35,375 nt of DNA from Candidatus Hydrogenedentota bacterium (GCA_903822375.1 CAIJOU010000393.1:1-35375); one strand, 5' to 3'. Positions 10,401 through 19,391 are shown, counted from the stretch's first letter. The notes: generated by a model from the sequence alone, not told the origin. A program made the numbers and translations.

Positions 10401-12295
10401 CCCCCTCGTCGGTTCCCCAGTATCTCAGGGGCGACCCGCTGCGGCTGTCGCAGATACTCATCAATCTGCTCGGCAACGCGATCAAGTTCACCGAAAGCGG
10501 GGAGATCCGGCTCAAGATCGAACTGCTTGAGCAGACCGGTGACCGCCTCGAACTGGAGTTCACCGTTCAGGATACGGGCATCGGCATGACGCCCGAGCAG
10601 GCCGCGAAACTCTTCCAGCCCTTCACCCAGGCCGACATGTCCACCACGCGCAAACACGGCGGCACCGGCCTGGGCCTGACCATTTCACGCCGGCTCGTGG
10701 AGTTGATGGGGGGCCGGATCTGGTTCCAAAGCGAGCCCGGATCCGGCAGTTCATTCCACTTCACCGTGAGGGTGGGCCTCGGCGCGGAAAAGGTGGCCAA
10801 ACGGATTATCCCCGGCGTGTTCGACCGCCTCAAAGCGCTCGTGGTGGACGACAATTCGGCCGCACGCGAGATCATGGTGGATTCGCTGGCCCCCGTCGTC
10901 CATCACGTCGATGCGGTCAGTTCCGGCCCCGAAGCCCTCGCCGCCGTCACCGAGCAGGATGCGGGCGAACCCTATGACGTCATCTTCATGGACTGGCGCA
11001 TGCCCGGCATGGACGGGATAAAGACCGCCCGGCTAATCAGGCAAAACACGTCGCTGCGCAAGCGACCCTCCATTATCATGGTCACGGCCTTCGAAAACGA
11101 GGAGATCCGCGAAGAGGCGGAGTCGATTCCGGTGGATGACTTTCTCATCAAACCGGTAACGAAATCCATGCTCGTGGACAGCCTTGTGAACGTTTTCGCG
11201 CCGAACCGTGAGGCGTCGGGCGAGGTCCAGACCGCCGCCCGGGAGCAGGGACTCAGCCTGGGCGGCGCGCGGATCCTCCTTGCGGAAGACAACGACATCA
11301 ACCAGCAAATCGCCATGGAACTGCTGGCGGGCGTGGGGGCCGCCATAGATGTGGCCAACAACGGGCAGGAGGCCGTTGAAAAGCTGTTTGGCGCCGCACA
11401 GCCTTACGACCTCCTCCTCATGGACCTGCAGATGCCCGAAATGGACGGATACCAGGCCACGGCAAAAATCCGTTCCGACAACCGCTTTGCCAAGCTGCCC
11501 ATCATTGCAATGACCGCGCATGCCACGGTCGAAGAACGCCAGCGCTGCCTTGATTCCGGAATGAATGACCACATCTCCAAACCCATCGACCCGGTCGCAA
11601 TGTATGCCACGCTTGAGCGTTACTATCGCGTTGCCGCCCCGCCCGAGAAGTCCCGGCCGGCGGCGCCCGCAGCCTCTCCGGCGTCCCCGCCCGAAGTGCC
11701 CGAGATAGCGGGCCTGGACACCACGGACGGGGTCAGGCGCGTTGCCGGAAACACAAGGCTCTATCTCAGTCTGCTTCGTCGTTTTGCGGCACAGCAGGCT
11801 GACACAACGGTCCGTATTGCCGAACACCTGACACAGGGCGACAGGGCCACCGCCGAGCGCCTCGCCCACACGCTCAAGGGAGTCGCGGGCAACATCGGCG
11901 CGGGCGTGGTGCAATCCCGTGCCTCCGACCTGGAGGCCGCCATACGGGAAGGGCGTCCGGCCGAAACCACCACCCGCTGCCTGGAGGAAGTGCAGCAGGC
12001 GCTGGGCCCGCTCGTCCTGGCCATCAAGAATGCGCTGCCGCCGGAAACAGTCACCCCCGGCCCGGCCGTTGAGATCGACTGGACCGAGGCAAAGCCCCTT
12101 GTTGCACGGCTGGACACGCTGCTCGCGGAATACGATGCCGAGGCTTTGGACATGTTCTCCGCATCCGCAGAGTTGCTCCGCGCCGTTCTGGGCGCGTCGG
12201 CCGCCCCGGTCGAGCATTCGCTGCGCGACTATGACTTCGAAACGGCACTGTCGCTGTTGCGCGAGGCAAGAACCCGCATTCCCGAACTGGGTTAG
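7487..12295 (+). CDS. Large hybrid sensor histidine kinase with two REC domains and Hpt
   Basis: This 1602-aa membrane kinase carries a whole phosphorelay. The order is: TM1 (about 8-25), periplasmic helical sensor region, TM2 (about 187-207), HAMP (208-256), GAF (about 278-418), coiled coil rich in Gln/Glu (about 421-472), PAS1 (475-594), PAS2 (602-723), PAS3 (735-858), HisKA with H880 (MSHEIRTPMN), HATPase_c (about 981-1095, with NLLGNAIKFT and GTGLGLTISRRL), REC1 with D1169, REC2 with D1313, an Ala/Pro linker, and Hpt with H1461 (AHTLKGVAGN). All phospho-sites are intact, so the kinase is probably active. It is followed after 9 bp by the REC-HD-GYP gene, clearly the same operon. Hpt is expected to pass phosphate to the stand-alone REC proteins on either side. 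The stimulus is unknown; one periplasmic and up to four cytoplasmic sensory domains could feed in. Confidence 0.95.
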   Translation: MTIARRLIVLVAVPLLALVGLGVFTRTELEGIGTRSQFMAGTQIDSLATLGNLSRTFAELRVDVGSYLLNRDESERDRIRAAFAADKAAFSQLLREYENSQTSDAEDRRLLHEYQKSSAQWVADAERIMSAVNGEDKDEAAAATFRLRTELGSRLNAISGEWIQHNEQLAKNVGGLVLASIEVSLRRILVAVGGTLVLAALLGWLTFRKIVHPIRALESSVKSIACGEYAKEVPFAKGADEIGDLARSVEVLKQGAAAMEEQRWVKSNAARLSGSLQGAASLDEFGRQLISGLVPVLGGGVAGFYAVENDSDRLRRVAGYGLAEDAQTADSFLPGEGLVGQCAVERKPVTLANLPPAHCRIDSGLGQSAPTQAVACPLLSRDTLLGVVEFASFRALTAKEQALLDELLPVAAMGLEILQRNLRTQELLLQTQEQARQLEEQTETLTQSQGELLARQHELTAQRAYLRTSEERTRQILDSASEGIFGMDTEGCVTFVNPAACRMLGFSAEELVFQSAHTLIHHHRPDGSEYPREECPMFAAYTRGEASRIDDEFLWRKDGTGFSAEYGAMPILKDGEIVGAVISFSDITDRKRQELALAASERKIRNILATSNQGFWLIDNDSGTLDVNDTMCRILGRSREEILGRTPLDFADEENQQIFKENLAARAKGESGSYEVSLSRPDGTQVPCLLSATPLFDDNGQKIGAFAQCADITDMKRMEKEVRHQNFLADQALDLAKAGYWHVPLDGSGWYNSSERVVCINGDIPSPDNRYHLDEWAAHVAEGDEAAAKATLDNFNAAVAGTIPIYDTIYAYKRPVDGRVVWIHALGHVVRDANGRPTDMFGVNQDITDLKQQEEELLQAKSEAEEATLMKSMFLANMSHEIRTPMNAVIGMAHLALKTNLTPKQRDYVSKVHSAGISLLGIINDILDFSKIEAGKLGIETTDFRLDEMLTSVVNLTGQKAHEKGLEFLIDAPSSVPQYLRGDPLRLSQILINLLGNAIKFTESGEIRLKIELLEQTGDRLELEFTVQDTGIGMTPEQAAKLFQPFTQADMSTTRKHGGTGLGLTISRRLVELMGGRIWFQSEPGSGSSFHFTVRVGLGAEKVAKRIIPGVFDRLKALVVDDNSAAREIMVDSLAPVVHHVDAVSSGPEALAAVTEQDAGEPYDVIFMDWRMPGMDGIKTARLIRQNTSLRKRPSIIMVTAFENEEIREEAESIPVDDFLIKPVTKSMLVDSLVNVFAPNREASGEVQTAAREQGLSLGGARILLAEDNDINQQIAMELLAGVGAAIDVANNGQEAVEKLFGAAQPYDLLLMDLQMPEMDGYQATAKIRSDNRFAKLPIIAMTAHATVEERQRCLDSGMNDHISKPIDPVAMYATLERYYRVAAPPEKSRPAAPAASPASPPEVPEIAGLDTTDGVRRVAGNTRLYLSLLRRFAAQQADTTVRIAEHLTQGDRATAERLAHTLKGVAGNIGAGVVQSRASDLEAAIREGRPAETTTRCLEEVQQALGPLVLAIKNALPPETVTPGPAVEIDWTEAKPLVARLDTLLAEYDAEALDMFSASAELLRAVLGASAAPVEHSLRDYDFETALSLLREARTRIPELG

Positions 12296-12304
12296 GGGGG
12301 CGCC

Positions 12305-13462
12305 ATGCTTGAAACCGGCAACGTACTGGAAGCTCCGACCATCCTCGTTGTGGACGACACCCCGGACAATCTCACGGTGATGAGCGGCCTGCTCAAAGAC
12401 CTCTACAGGGTGAAACTCGCCAGTTCGGGGGAACGCGCCCTCAAGATCGCCGTATCCCCCACTCCGCCGGACCTGATACTGCTCGATATCATGATGCCCG
12501 GCATGGACGGCAGCGACGTGTTGCGGCAACTCCGCACAGACACGCGGACTCGAGACATTCCCGTGATCTTTCTTACCGCCAAGTGCGAGGCGGAGGATGA
12601 GCGTTCCGGGCTTGAGTTGGGCGCAGTGGACTACATCACGAAACCCGTCAGTCCGCCCATCGTGCTGGCACGGGTCAAAAACCATCTCGACCTCAAGCGC
12701 ATGCGCGACTTTCTCCGGTCACAGAATGCGTTTCTGGAAAAGGAGGTGGCCAGCCGCACGCAGGAGATCAAGGCCATTCAGGACGTCACCATAGTCGCCC
12801 TGGCATCCCTTGCGGAGACCCGGGACAATGAGACGGGCGGCCACATCCGCCGAACCCAGTTGTATGTGCGCACCCTGGCCTGCAGGCTCCAGAGCCATCC
12901 GCGCTTCGCATGGTTTCTGACAGACGCCACCGTGGACCTCCTTTACAAATCGGCCCCGCTCCACGACATCGGCAAGGTGGGCGTGCCGGACAGCGTGCTG
13001 CTCAAGCCGGGGCGGCTGACCGCTGAAGAGCGGGAGGTCATGAACACGCACACAACGCTCGGCCGCAACAGCATCGAACAGGCCGAAGCGCAGCTCGGCA
13101 TCAGGGTGGGATTCTTGACGATGGCCAAGGAGATTGCACTGTCACATCAGGAGAAGTGGGACGGCAGCGGATACCCGCAGGGTTTGTCCGGTCACCAAAT
13201 CCCCATTTCCGCCCGGCTCATGGCGCTGGCCGATGTTTATGACGCCCTCATATCAAAGCGCCTGTACAAGCCGGCCTTCCCCCATGACAGAGCCCGTGAA
13301 ATCATTGTTGACGGCCGGGGGACCCATTTCGACCCCGATGTTGTCGACGCGTTCCTCGGGGCGGAGAACGAGTTTCGAAGCATCGCCGGCGAGCATGCCG
13401 ACCACGGGCAGGCCTTCGACCCCGCAGAAGGGCCGGATTCAGACCGTGCACTGAACAAATAG
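12305..13462 (+). CDS. REC-HD-GYP cyclic-di-GMP phosphodiesterase
   Basis: This 385-aa response regulator has a REC domain (about 12-130, phospho-acceptor D61 in LLDIMMPGMDG), a short coiled linker, and an HD-GYP domain (about 155-350). The metal-binding HD pair is H220/D221 (HDIGKVGVPD) and the GYP signature is HQEKWDGSGYP at 281-291. The motif is complete, so c-di-GMP hydrolysis to pGpG/GMP is the expected activity. The ATG lies 9 bp after the stop of the hybrid kinase, indicating co-transcription and probably coupled translation. The REC is strikingly like that of the cyclase at 6084 (shared VVDDT, TRDIPVIF, LGAVDYITKPVSPP), as expected for paralogues phosphorylated by the same Hpt. Confidence 0.94.
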   Translation: MLETGNVLEAPTILVVDDTPDNLTVMSGLLKDLYRVKLASSGERALKIAVSPTPPDLILLDIMMPGMDGSDVLRQLRTDTRTRDIPVIFLTAKCEAEDERSGLELGAVDYITKPVSPPIVLARVKNHLDLKRMRDFLRSQNAFLEKEVASRTQEIKAIQDVTIVALASLAETRDNETGGHIRRTQLYVRTLACRLQSHPRFAWFLTDATVDLLYKSAPLHDIGKVGVPDSVLLKPGRLTAEEREVMNTHTTLGRNSIEQAEAQLGIRVGFLTMAKEIALSHQEKWDGSGYPQGLSGHQIPISARLMALADVYDALISKRLYKPAFPHDRAREIIVDGRGTHFDPDVVDAFLGAENEFRSIAGEHADHGQAFDPAEGPDSDRALNK

Positions 13463-13464
13463 AA

Positions 13465-13497
13465 CCGCCGGGATGGGGAGTCAATCCATCCCGGCGG
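13465..13497. terminator. Strong hairpin between convergent genes, probably bidirectional
   Basis: CCGCCGGGATGG and CCATCCCGGCGG form a perfect 12-bp stem around a 9-nt loop, 2 bp after the stop of the HD-GYP gene. The prepilin-like gene ends 38 bp beyond on the other strand. The plus-strand side continues CTGTTCTA and the minus-strand side TTCTATTTG. Neither has a long T-run, but the position between convergent stops fits a shared terminator. Confidence 0.7.
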
Positions 13498-13534
13498 CTG
13501 TTCTACGATGCAGCTTCCCTGTCTGGAAAAAGCA

Positions 13535-14509
<975 letters not shown>

Positions 14510-14562
14510 GATAACTCCTTTTCAGATGTTGGTTAACGACTGAATTCGACGCATTGCGAATA

Positions 14563-14578
14563 AGCAAGAGTTGTGCCA
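14563..14578 (-). promoter_or_regulatory. Sigma54 (-24/-12) promoter upstream of the prepilin-like gene
   Basis: Read on the minus strand the sequence is TGGCACAACTCTTGCT, against a consensus of TGGCACGN4TTGCW. The invariant GG and GC are separated by exactly 10 nt, and only the position after TGGCAC differs. The start of transcription would fall near 14552, about 43 nt before the ATG at 14509. The preceding gene on the same strand encodes a GAFTGA-containing sigma54 activator. Confidence 0.85.
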
Positions 14579-14768
14579 TGACTTCGCGTGCCGGCACTCA
14601 GTGTGCCCTCAGGAATACAAAAGGGGGCTGGTGCGAGGGACAGTAAAAGAAGGGATGAAAACAGCCAAGATGACCACACTTTGGTCGAAGCACGCCGCAA
14701 GCCGGCCTTGAATGCTCATTCTTTGCGCGGCGGCGAAGACCCGGAGTTGGTGTGGGAATTCTGCTGTC

Positions 14769-14782
14769 TTGCAGAAATGCAA
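14769..14782. promoter_or_regulatory. Putative activator-binding inverted repeat, site 1
   Basis: TTGCAGAAATGCAA is a TTGC-N6-GCAA inverted repeat about 200 bp upstream of the sigma54 promoter, a typical enhancer distance for NtrC-family regulators. It matches site 2 (read on the opposite strand) at 13 of 14 positions, including the spacer, and both copies are preceded by TC. Confidence 0.7.
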
Positions 14783-14802
14783 CCGTCCGGAGCACCCACC
14801 TC

Positions 14803-14816
14803 TTGCGTTTCTGCAA
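14803..14816. promoter_or_regulatory. Putative activator-binding inverted repeat, site 2
   Basis: On the minus strand this is TTGCAGAAACGCAA. The palindrome extends to CTCTTGC/GCAAGAG (14800-14819). It is centred 34 bp from site 1, close to three helical turns. It begins about 15 bp after the regulator's stop codon, so a hairpin role in the mRNA is an alternative. There is no T-run, and the near-identity to site 1 favours protein binding. The rest of the gap 14510-14833 contains a GTGCCGGCAC palindrome (14588-14597), meaning unknown. Confidence 0.65.
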
Positions 14817-14833
14817 GAGACGGGGAGATCGAC

Positions 14834-16213
14834 TCAGGAAGCGGAGCGTTCAGGATCACGCGCATTGACGCCCAAATCGGCGAGCTTCCGATAGAGCGTG
14901 GACGGGTTAATGTTCATGCGGCGGGCCGCCTCTTCCTTGTTGCCGCCGCACTCGGCAATCACGCGGGACAGAAAGTCGAGTTCAAAGAAACGGACCGCGC
15001 TCCGCAGGTCATCGGGCGCGGATGTGTGCACGGCGTCAAGACCGCCAGACATGTTTTCAGGCAGTTCGGCCGGCGTAATGTATCCGCCGCGGCTCAAAAT
15101 CATGGCGCGTTCGATGACGTTGCGCAGTTCGCGCACGTTGCCCGGCCACGCGTAGGCCAGCAGGCAACGCATGGCGTCCTGGGTGAGGCCAAGACATTGC
15201 CGCTTCAACTCACCGTTCAGTTTCTGCACCAGATGCTCCACCAGCGCGGGGATGTCCGAGCGACGCTCGCGCAGGGGCGGTATCGGGATCTCAAACACGG
15301 CGATTCGGAAATACAGGTCCGTGCGAAAGTGACCGGTTTCAGCAAGTTTGCGCAGGTCTTTGTTTGTGGCGGCAATGATGCGGGCACCGAGTGATTTCAG
15401 CTTGGAACCGCCGACCGGCATGAACTCTTTCTGTTCGAGCACGCGCAGCAGTTTGGCCTGAAGCATAAGGGGCATTTCACCGATCTCGTCGAGAAGGATT
15501 GTGCCGTCACCGGCGAGTTCAAAGAAGCCGGAACGGTCTCCCACGGCGCCTGTGAACGCGCCGCGCACGTGGCCGAACAGTTCACTTTCCAGAAGCGCTT
15601 CCGGAATGCCGGCGCAGTTTATGGCAACGAAGGGTTTGTCTTTCGTGCCGCCCAGGCCATGAACGGCGCGCGCCGCAAGTTCTTTACCCGTGCCTGATTC
15701 ACCCGTAATCAGCACCGTGCTGCGGGTGGCGGCCACCTCGCCGATGTGGCGCATGGTGGCCTTCATGGACTCGCTCTGGCCCACTATGGGCAGCGATTCC
15801 GTGCTGCGCGACACCTGCCGGCGGAGCACCTGCACCTCGCGGGTCAGTTCCTTGAGTTCGGCGAGACGCCGGACTTTGCCGATGACATCCTCAAAGACGA
15901 TGGGCTTCATGACATAGTCGCACGCGCCTTTTCTGAATGCGGTAATCGCCGTGTCCAGGTCGGCATGGGCGGTCAGCATGATCACGCGCAATTCGGGCCT
16001 CAACCGCATCATGCTGTCAAGCGCGTCTATGCCGCTCATGCCGGGCATCATGATGTCACAAAGGACAATGTCGGGGTCCCACTCTTCCAGGATGGCCAAC
16101 CCCAGTTCTCCCGAAGGGGCGGTGCGGCACTCCATGCCCCGCAGGCGCAACAGTCCGGCCAGATCCTCCCGGAACAACTCTTCGTCGTCTATGAGCAAGA
16201 CCTTTGTTGTCAC
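14834..16213 (-). CDS. NtrC/PilR-type sigma54-dependent response regulator
   Basis: This 459-aa regulator has REC (1-120, phospho-acceptor D53, LCDIMMPG), a sigma54-interaction AAA+ domain (about 143-370) and a Fis-type HTH (about 405-450, [20 protein letters not shown]). Walker A is GESGTGKE at 171-178, and the GAFTGA loop that contacts sigma54 is intact at 218-223. When phosphorylated it should bind enhancer DNA and drive open-complex formation by sigma54-RNA polymerase. It overlaps the upstream kinase gene by 4 nt (ATGA), so the two are translationally coupled. Downstream lie two matching inverted repeats and a sigma54 promoter for a prepilin-like gene, closely paralleling PilSR control of pilA in Pseudomonas. 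The cognate target is inferred from this context. Confidence 0.95.
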   Translation of the reverse strand: MTTKVLLIDDEELFREDLAGLLRLRGMECRTAPSGELGLAILEEWDPDIVLCDIMMPGMSGIDALDSMMRLRPELRVIMLTAHADLDTAITAFRKGACDYVMKPIVFEDVIGKVRRLAELKELTREVQVLRRQVSRSTESLPIVGQSESMKATMRHIGEVAATRSTVLITGESGTGKELAARAVHGLGGTKDKPFVAINCAGIPEALLESELFGHVRGAFTGAVGDRSGFFELAGDGTILLDEIGEMPLMLQAKLLRVLEQKEFMPVGGSKLKSLGARIIAATNKDLRKLAETGHFRTDLYFRIAVFEIPIPPLRERRSDIPALVEHLVQKLNGELKRQCLGLTQDAMRCLLAYAWPGNVRELRNVIERAMILSRGGYITPAELPENMSGGLDAVHTSAPDDLRSAVRFFELDFLSRVIAECGGNKEEAARRMNINPSTLYRKLADLGVNARDPERSAS

Positions 16214-17868
16214 GCAACGTCTCCGTTTGGGGCAGATGGCGAAAGCGACGATGGCTCGGTCACGGGGAGCAGAACGCGAAAGCAGGCGCCGCCTTCGGGA
16301 CCGTTTTCAAAAACGATCCCGCCTCTGTGGCTCGTTATGATCGATTTGGCGATGTTGAGGCCCAGCCCCATCCCATCGGACTTGGACGTGTAAAAGGCGT
16401 CAAACATCTTACTTTTCGCCTCTTCCGTTATGCCTGTTCCCGTGTCGCGAAACGCCACTTCGGCCATCTGTCCGGCAACGCGGGTGCTCACCGTCAGCGT
16501 CCCGCCATCCGGCATGGCCTCAAGCGCGTTCAGCCCGAGATTCAGGAAGACCTGAATCAACTGATCGGACGTCGCTGTCACTGTGGGTGAAACAGTCGCA
16601 AGTTCCATGCCAATGTGGCAGCGCTTGGCGCGTTCGTGAAAGCGAACCACATCCAATGCATCCGACACCAGAGCGTTGACGCTGCACACCGTCGGCTCCA
16701 GGCGCGGCGGATGCGAAAAGCGGGCCACCCCGTAGACAATGCGGGAGATCCGTGAAATCTGCTTCTGCAGAACGTCGAAGCTTTCAGTCCAAAGTGCCGG
16801 GTCGTCATTCTCCTGCATCAGACTGAGCCGGGTGGAAAGGGAGGCTAGCGGATTGCCGATTTCATGCGCCAAACCCGCCGCCACAACCCCCAGCGTCGCC
16901 AGTTTGCTGGAACGCAGCAGTTCGACTTCCTCGCGTTTGCGGTCTGTGATGTCGAGGCCGAAGGAAATCGTGCCCGTTACGCGGCCTCCTTCAATGACTT
17001 CGCTGTTGCTCCATGCAATTTGGCGGTCTTCGCCGGACTTTGTCAGTATTGGCCCTTCCAGATGTTTTGGTATTCCTTTTGTCAGGCTGACCAGAAGTTT
17101 TTCTTTCGCGCCCGGATAACGGTCCGGCGGCATCAGCGTGTCGAACCAGCCGCGCGCCTCAAGCTCTTCGTGGGTGTAGCCGGTGATGCGTTCAGCCGTC
17201 TCGTTGAAGACCCGGAGCTTTCGTGCGTTGTCCAGACCGATCACAATGACATTTGCCGTGTGAATCAGGTTTTCCGCGTAATCGCGCGCCGCCTGCGCGT
17301 TCTGTTCGGCGAGTTTGCGCTGCCGCATTTCCTCAAGCAGGCCCTCGTGCTTTACCTGAAGGCTTGCCCAAGAATCCACCAGGCCGCCCATCGCGTAGTA
17401 AAGCCCCGCGAACAGGAGAAATATGCCGCCGACCAGGGAGAACCATCTCAAGTTGCCGCGGATCAGGGAGTTGTTGCCCACGACCACCCAGTTGTCCAAT
17501 GCACGAACGTCTTTCGTCATGTCCAGTATAACCGTCATGACGAGGAAAATCCCGGCAAGAATAAGGACGTTGCGCACATAGGGTTTTTCCGGCACCGACC
17601 TAATCAACAGTATGGCCGGCATGTTCAAGATTACAACGGCGAACAGTGTCATTACATTCGAGACGAACGGCGGGTGCCAGAACTGGTCAATGAAATGGCC
17701 GGCCAACTCAATGGCAAGGGCGACAACGATGGCAACCGTGATACGCTGTGTCATCTTGGCGGGTGCAAACCATAAAAACGGGGTGCTCCGATGCGGTTCC
17801 GGTGCCTTCGGAGGGACCGGTTCGGGGGTTCGTCCAGTCGGAACAGGTGCTACGTGGTTCGATTGCAT
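16210..17868 (-). CDS. Membrane sensor histidine kinase (PilS/NtrB-like)
   Basis: This 552-aa kinase has a Pro-rich N-terminus and four hydrophobic segments in the first 200 residues (around VAIVVALAIELAGHFI, TLFAVVILNMPAILLI, ILAGIFLVMTVIL and WFSLVGGIFLLFAGLYYA). A PAS domain follows (about 200-320, VIVIGLDNARKLRVFN to FGLDITDRKR). HisKA carries H335 (AGLAHEIGNPLASL), and HATPase_c has its N box (NLGLNALEAM) and G boxes (DTGTGI, GMGLGLNIAKS). All catalytic motifs are present. It has no large periplasmic domain, so sensing is probably within the membrane or through PAS, as in PilS. Its stop overlaps the start of the sigma54 activator, its obvious partner. The ATG is preceded by GAGGGTGA. The 77-bp gap upstream (17869-17945) shows no promoter I can defend. 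Confidence 0.93.
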   Translation of the reverse strand: MQSNHVAPVPTGRTPEPVPPKAPEPHRSTPFLWFAPAKMTQRITVAIVVALAIELAGHFIDQFWHPPFVSNVMTLFAVVILNMPAILLIRSVPEKPYVRNVLILAGIFLVMTVILDMTKDVRALDNWVVVGNNSLIRGNLRWFSLVGGIFLLFAGLYYAMGGLVDSWASLQVKHEGLLEEMRQRKLAEQNAQAARDYAENLIHTANVIVIGLDNARKLRVFNETAERITGYTHEELEARGWFDTLMPPDRYPGAKEKLLVSLTKGIPKHLEGPILTKSGEDRQIAWSNSEVIEGGRVTGTISFGLDITDRKREEVELLRSSKLATLGVVAAGLAHEIGNPLASLSTRLSLMQENDDPALWTESFDVLQKQISRISRIVYGVARFSHPPRLEPTVCSVNALVSDALDVVRFHERAKRCHIGMELATVSPTVTATSDQLIQVFLNLGLNALEAMPDGGTLTVSTRVAGQMAEVAFRDTGTGITEEAKSKMFDAFYTSKSDGMGLGLNIAKSIITSHRGGIVFENGPEGGACFRVLLPVTEPSSLSPSAPNGDVA

Positions 17869-17945
17869 AAGCTCACCCTCGCAGTGCTAATCACCGCCAT
17901 TGGCTTCAGGCTCTCGCCGGCCCGTGAGGTTTTCTGGAGCCAAGC

Positions 17946-19361
17946 CTATTTCATTTCGCTCAGGAGTTTCCGAAAGTCGGGGTTGACGTCCAGTATATGG
18001 CCGGCGGCCCCGCGCAGTTTGTCGATCTGGTCCCGTTTCAGCTTGAACGCTGTTGGGATGCTGTTGAGATAGCTTCGCTCTGCCTCGTCTGGAACCCGGT
18101 CAAAGTCAACCTCAACGAAGTGGTACTCAAGGTCTTTGCCCGCCAGTTCCGGGAAATGCTCGGGAACGGCGTCCTTGCCGTACAACTGGGTTATCCGCGC
18201 GTTTAACTGGCGCTGCTCCGCAGACTGGCTGATGTAGGACCTCATCAGGGCGAGTTCCGCGTCGGTGAAATTGCCCAACGGCGCCGAGGTCGCAACGCCA
18301 AGCACCTTGAGCAGGCTAAGCCCTTTTCCCTTGACATCCCAGCCAGTTCTTCTGTTTTCCGCCTTGGCGTTCACTGTAATGACGACGACCTTCCTGGTCG
18401 CCATGTTCTTGAGCGGAACGCTCGCCATGTCACCCGGGAAGTTGCCGCTTATGATTTGCAGAACGGGCAGAAGACCGAGGTTGTCGGAGACGCCGCCGTC
18501 ACACAGGTGCACAAACGAGCGGCCCGGTTTGATGTAGGTGTCGGTTTCCAGCGCATATCTGTACCGAAAACTTCCAACATTCTTGCGTTCCAGTTCCTCC
18601 ACCATCCAGACGGGAGGAACATAATCGTCTTTCTTGGGATAGTTCCGCAGGGTCATTGGGGCGAGCAATCCCGGAAACGACGCGGACGCCGCCACCGCAT
18701 TGCCAACAGGGTAACTGGCCAGGTCGGAATAGAGCAGGTCAAACTGCCGCTGGGTGAAATCAAAGCGGCTTCCCATTTCTGCATCGGTGGAATTGAGCAC
18801 GATGAAGGGCCGCCGGTTCAGCTTCAACAGGTCCGAGAAGGTCTTCTTCTCAAAAATATCCCTGCTGAAGTCGTCGCCCAGCATGTCTGAGCGCCCATAC
18901 AGGGGCGAGGCGAGTTTCGGCCAGTTCGTGGGCGTGAGGACCTGCTTGATGAGATTGCCCTGGATGTTCTTGTACAGGACCTTGTCCGGAAAATCCTCAA
19001 ATATCCGGTCCCCGAAGAGGCCGAAATAGGCGGCCGGAAGGCTGCCGCCGGACACGGAGGAGATGACATCCACCTCATCCAGCAGACGGCGCCGTTTCCC
19101 TTCCCACACAATCTCCGTGTCGTGCAGCTTCTCGAGCACCCCATAGCAGAATGCGGCGGCGCGCGTGCCGCCGCCGGAGAAAGTCAAAACCACGAGCAGA
19201 CTGTCGGAGTTGTTCTCACCGGGCGCGATGTTCGCATAGCGGTAACCGGCACCCTGCACATAATGGTCCATCGGCTTGTTCTGCACGGGAATCGTGTTGC
19301 AGCCTGTCAGGGCCAGCGCCACCCATAGGAGCACGCAGGTGTGAACAGTCTTTCGAAGCAT
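17946..19361 (-). CDS. Patatin-like phospholipase lipoprotein
   Basis: This 471-aa protein has a lipoprotein signal (lipobox LTGC, Cys21), so it is likely envelope-anchored. The patatin domain begins near residue 55. It has oxyanion-hole glycines 63-65 (SGGGTRA), nucleophile S104 in SSVSGGS, and catalytic D288 in CDGGVSDN. The first Gly of the canonical G-x-S-x-G is Ser here; as I recall, related patatin lipoproteins also vary at this position. The Ser-Asp dyad is intact, so lipid acyl hydrolase (phospholipase A or lysophospholipase) activity is likely. AGGAG lies about 11 nt before the ATG. The gene follows iolG after 115 bp on the same strand and may be the last gene of that transcript or independent. 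Confidence 0.9.
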   Translation of the reverse strand: MLRKTVHTCVLLWVALALTGCNTIPVQNKPMDHYVQGAGYRYANIAPGENNSDSLLVVLTFSGGGTRAAAFCYGVLEKLHDTEIVWEGKRRRLLDEVDVISSVSGGSLPAAYFGLFGDRIFEDFPDKVLYKNIQGNLIKQVLTPTNWPKLASPLYGRSDMLGDDFSRDIFEKKTFSDLLKLNRRPFIVLNSTDAEMGSRFDFTQRQFDLLYSDLASYPVGNAVAASASFPGLLAPMTLRNYPKKDDYVPPVWMVEELERKNVGSFRYRYALETDTYIKPGRSFVHLCDGGVSDNLGLLPVLQIISGNFPGDMASVPLKNMATRKVVVITVNAKAENRRTGWDVKGKGLSLLKVLGVATSAPLGNFTDAELALMRSYISQSAEQRQLNARITQLYGKDAVPEHFPELAGKDLEYHFVEVDFDRVPDEAERSYLNSIPTAFKLKRDQIDKLRGAAGHILDVNPDFRKLLSEMK

Positions 19362-19391
19362 GGTGCCTTCTCTCCTGTTGCCCTACAACGG

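Noticed and set aside
8660-10657. 665-aa minus-strand ORF opposite the hybrid kinase
   Set aside because: The plus-strand frame encodes PAS, HisKA and HATPase domains. The antisense translation has no recognisable motif.
11033-12685. 550-aa minus-strand ORF spanning the kinase end and the HD-GYP start
   Set aside because: It crosses two real genes in antisense and has no family features.
14800-14819. Reading the extended inverted repeat as an intrinsic terminator of the regulator gene
   Set aside because: The stem is only 7 bp, there is no T-run, and a near-identical second copy 34 bp away fits a protein-binding site better. A minor hairpin role is not excluded.
14588-15394. Plus-strand ORF across the regulator and its downstream gap
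   Set aside because: It is antisense to the Fis and AAA+ domains, and its 5' part lies over the promoter and enhancer region.
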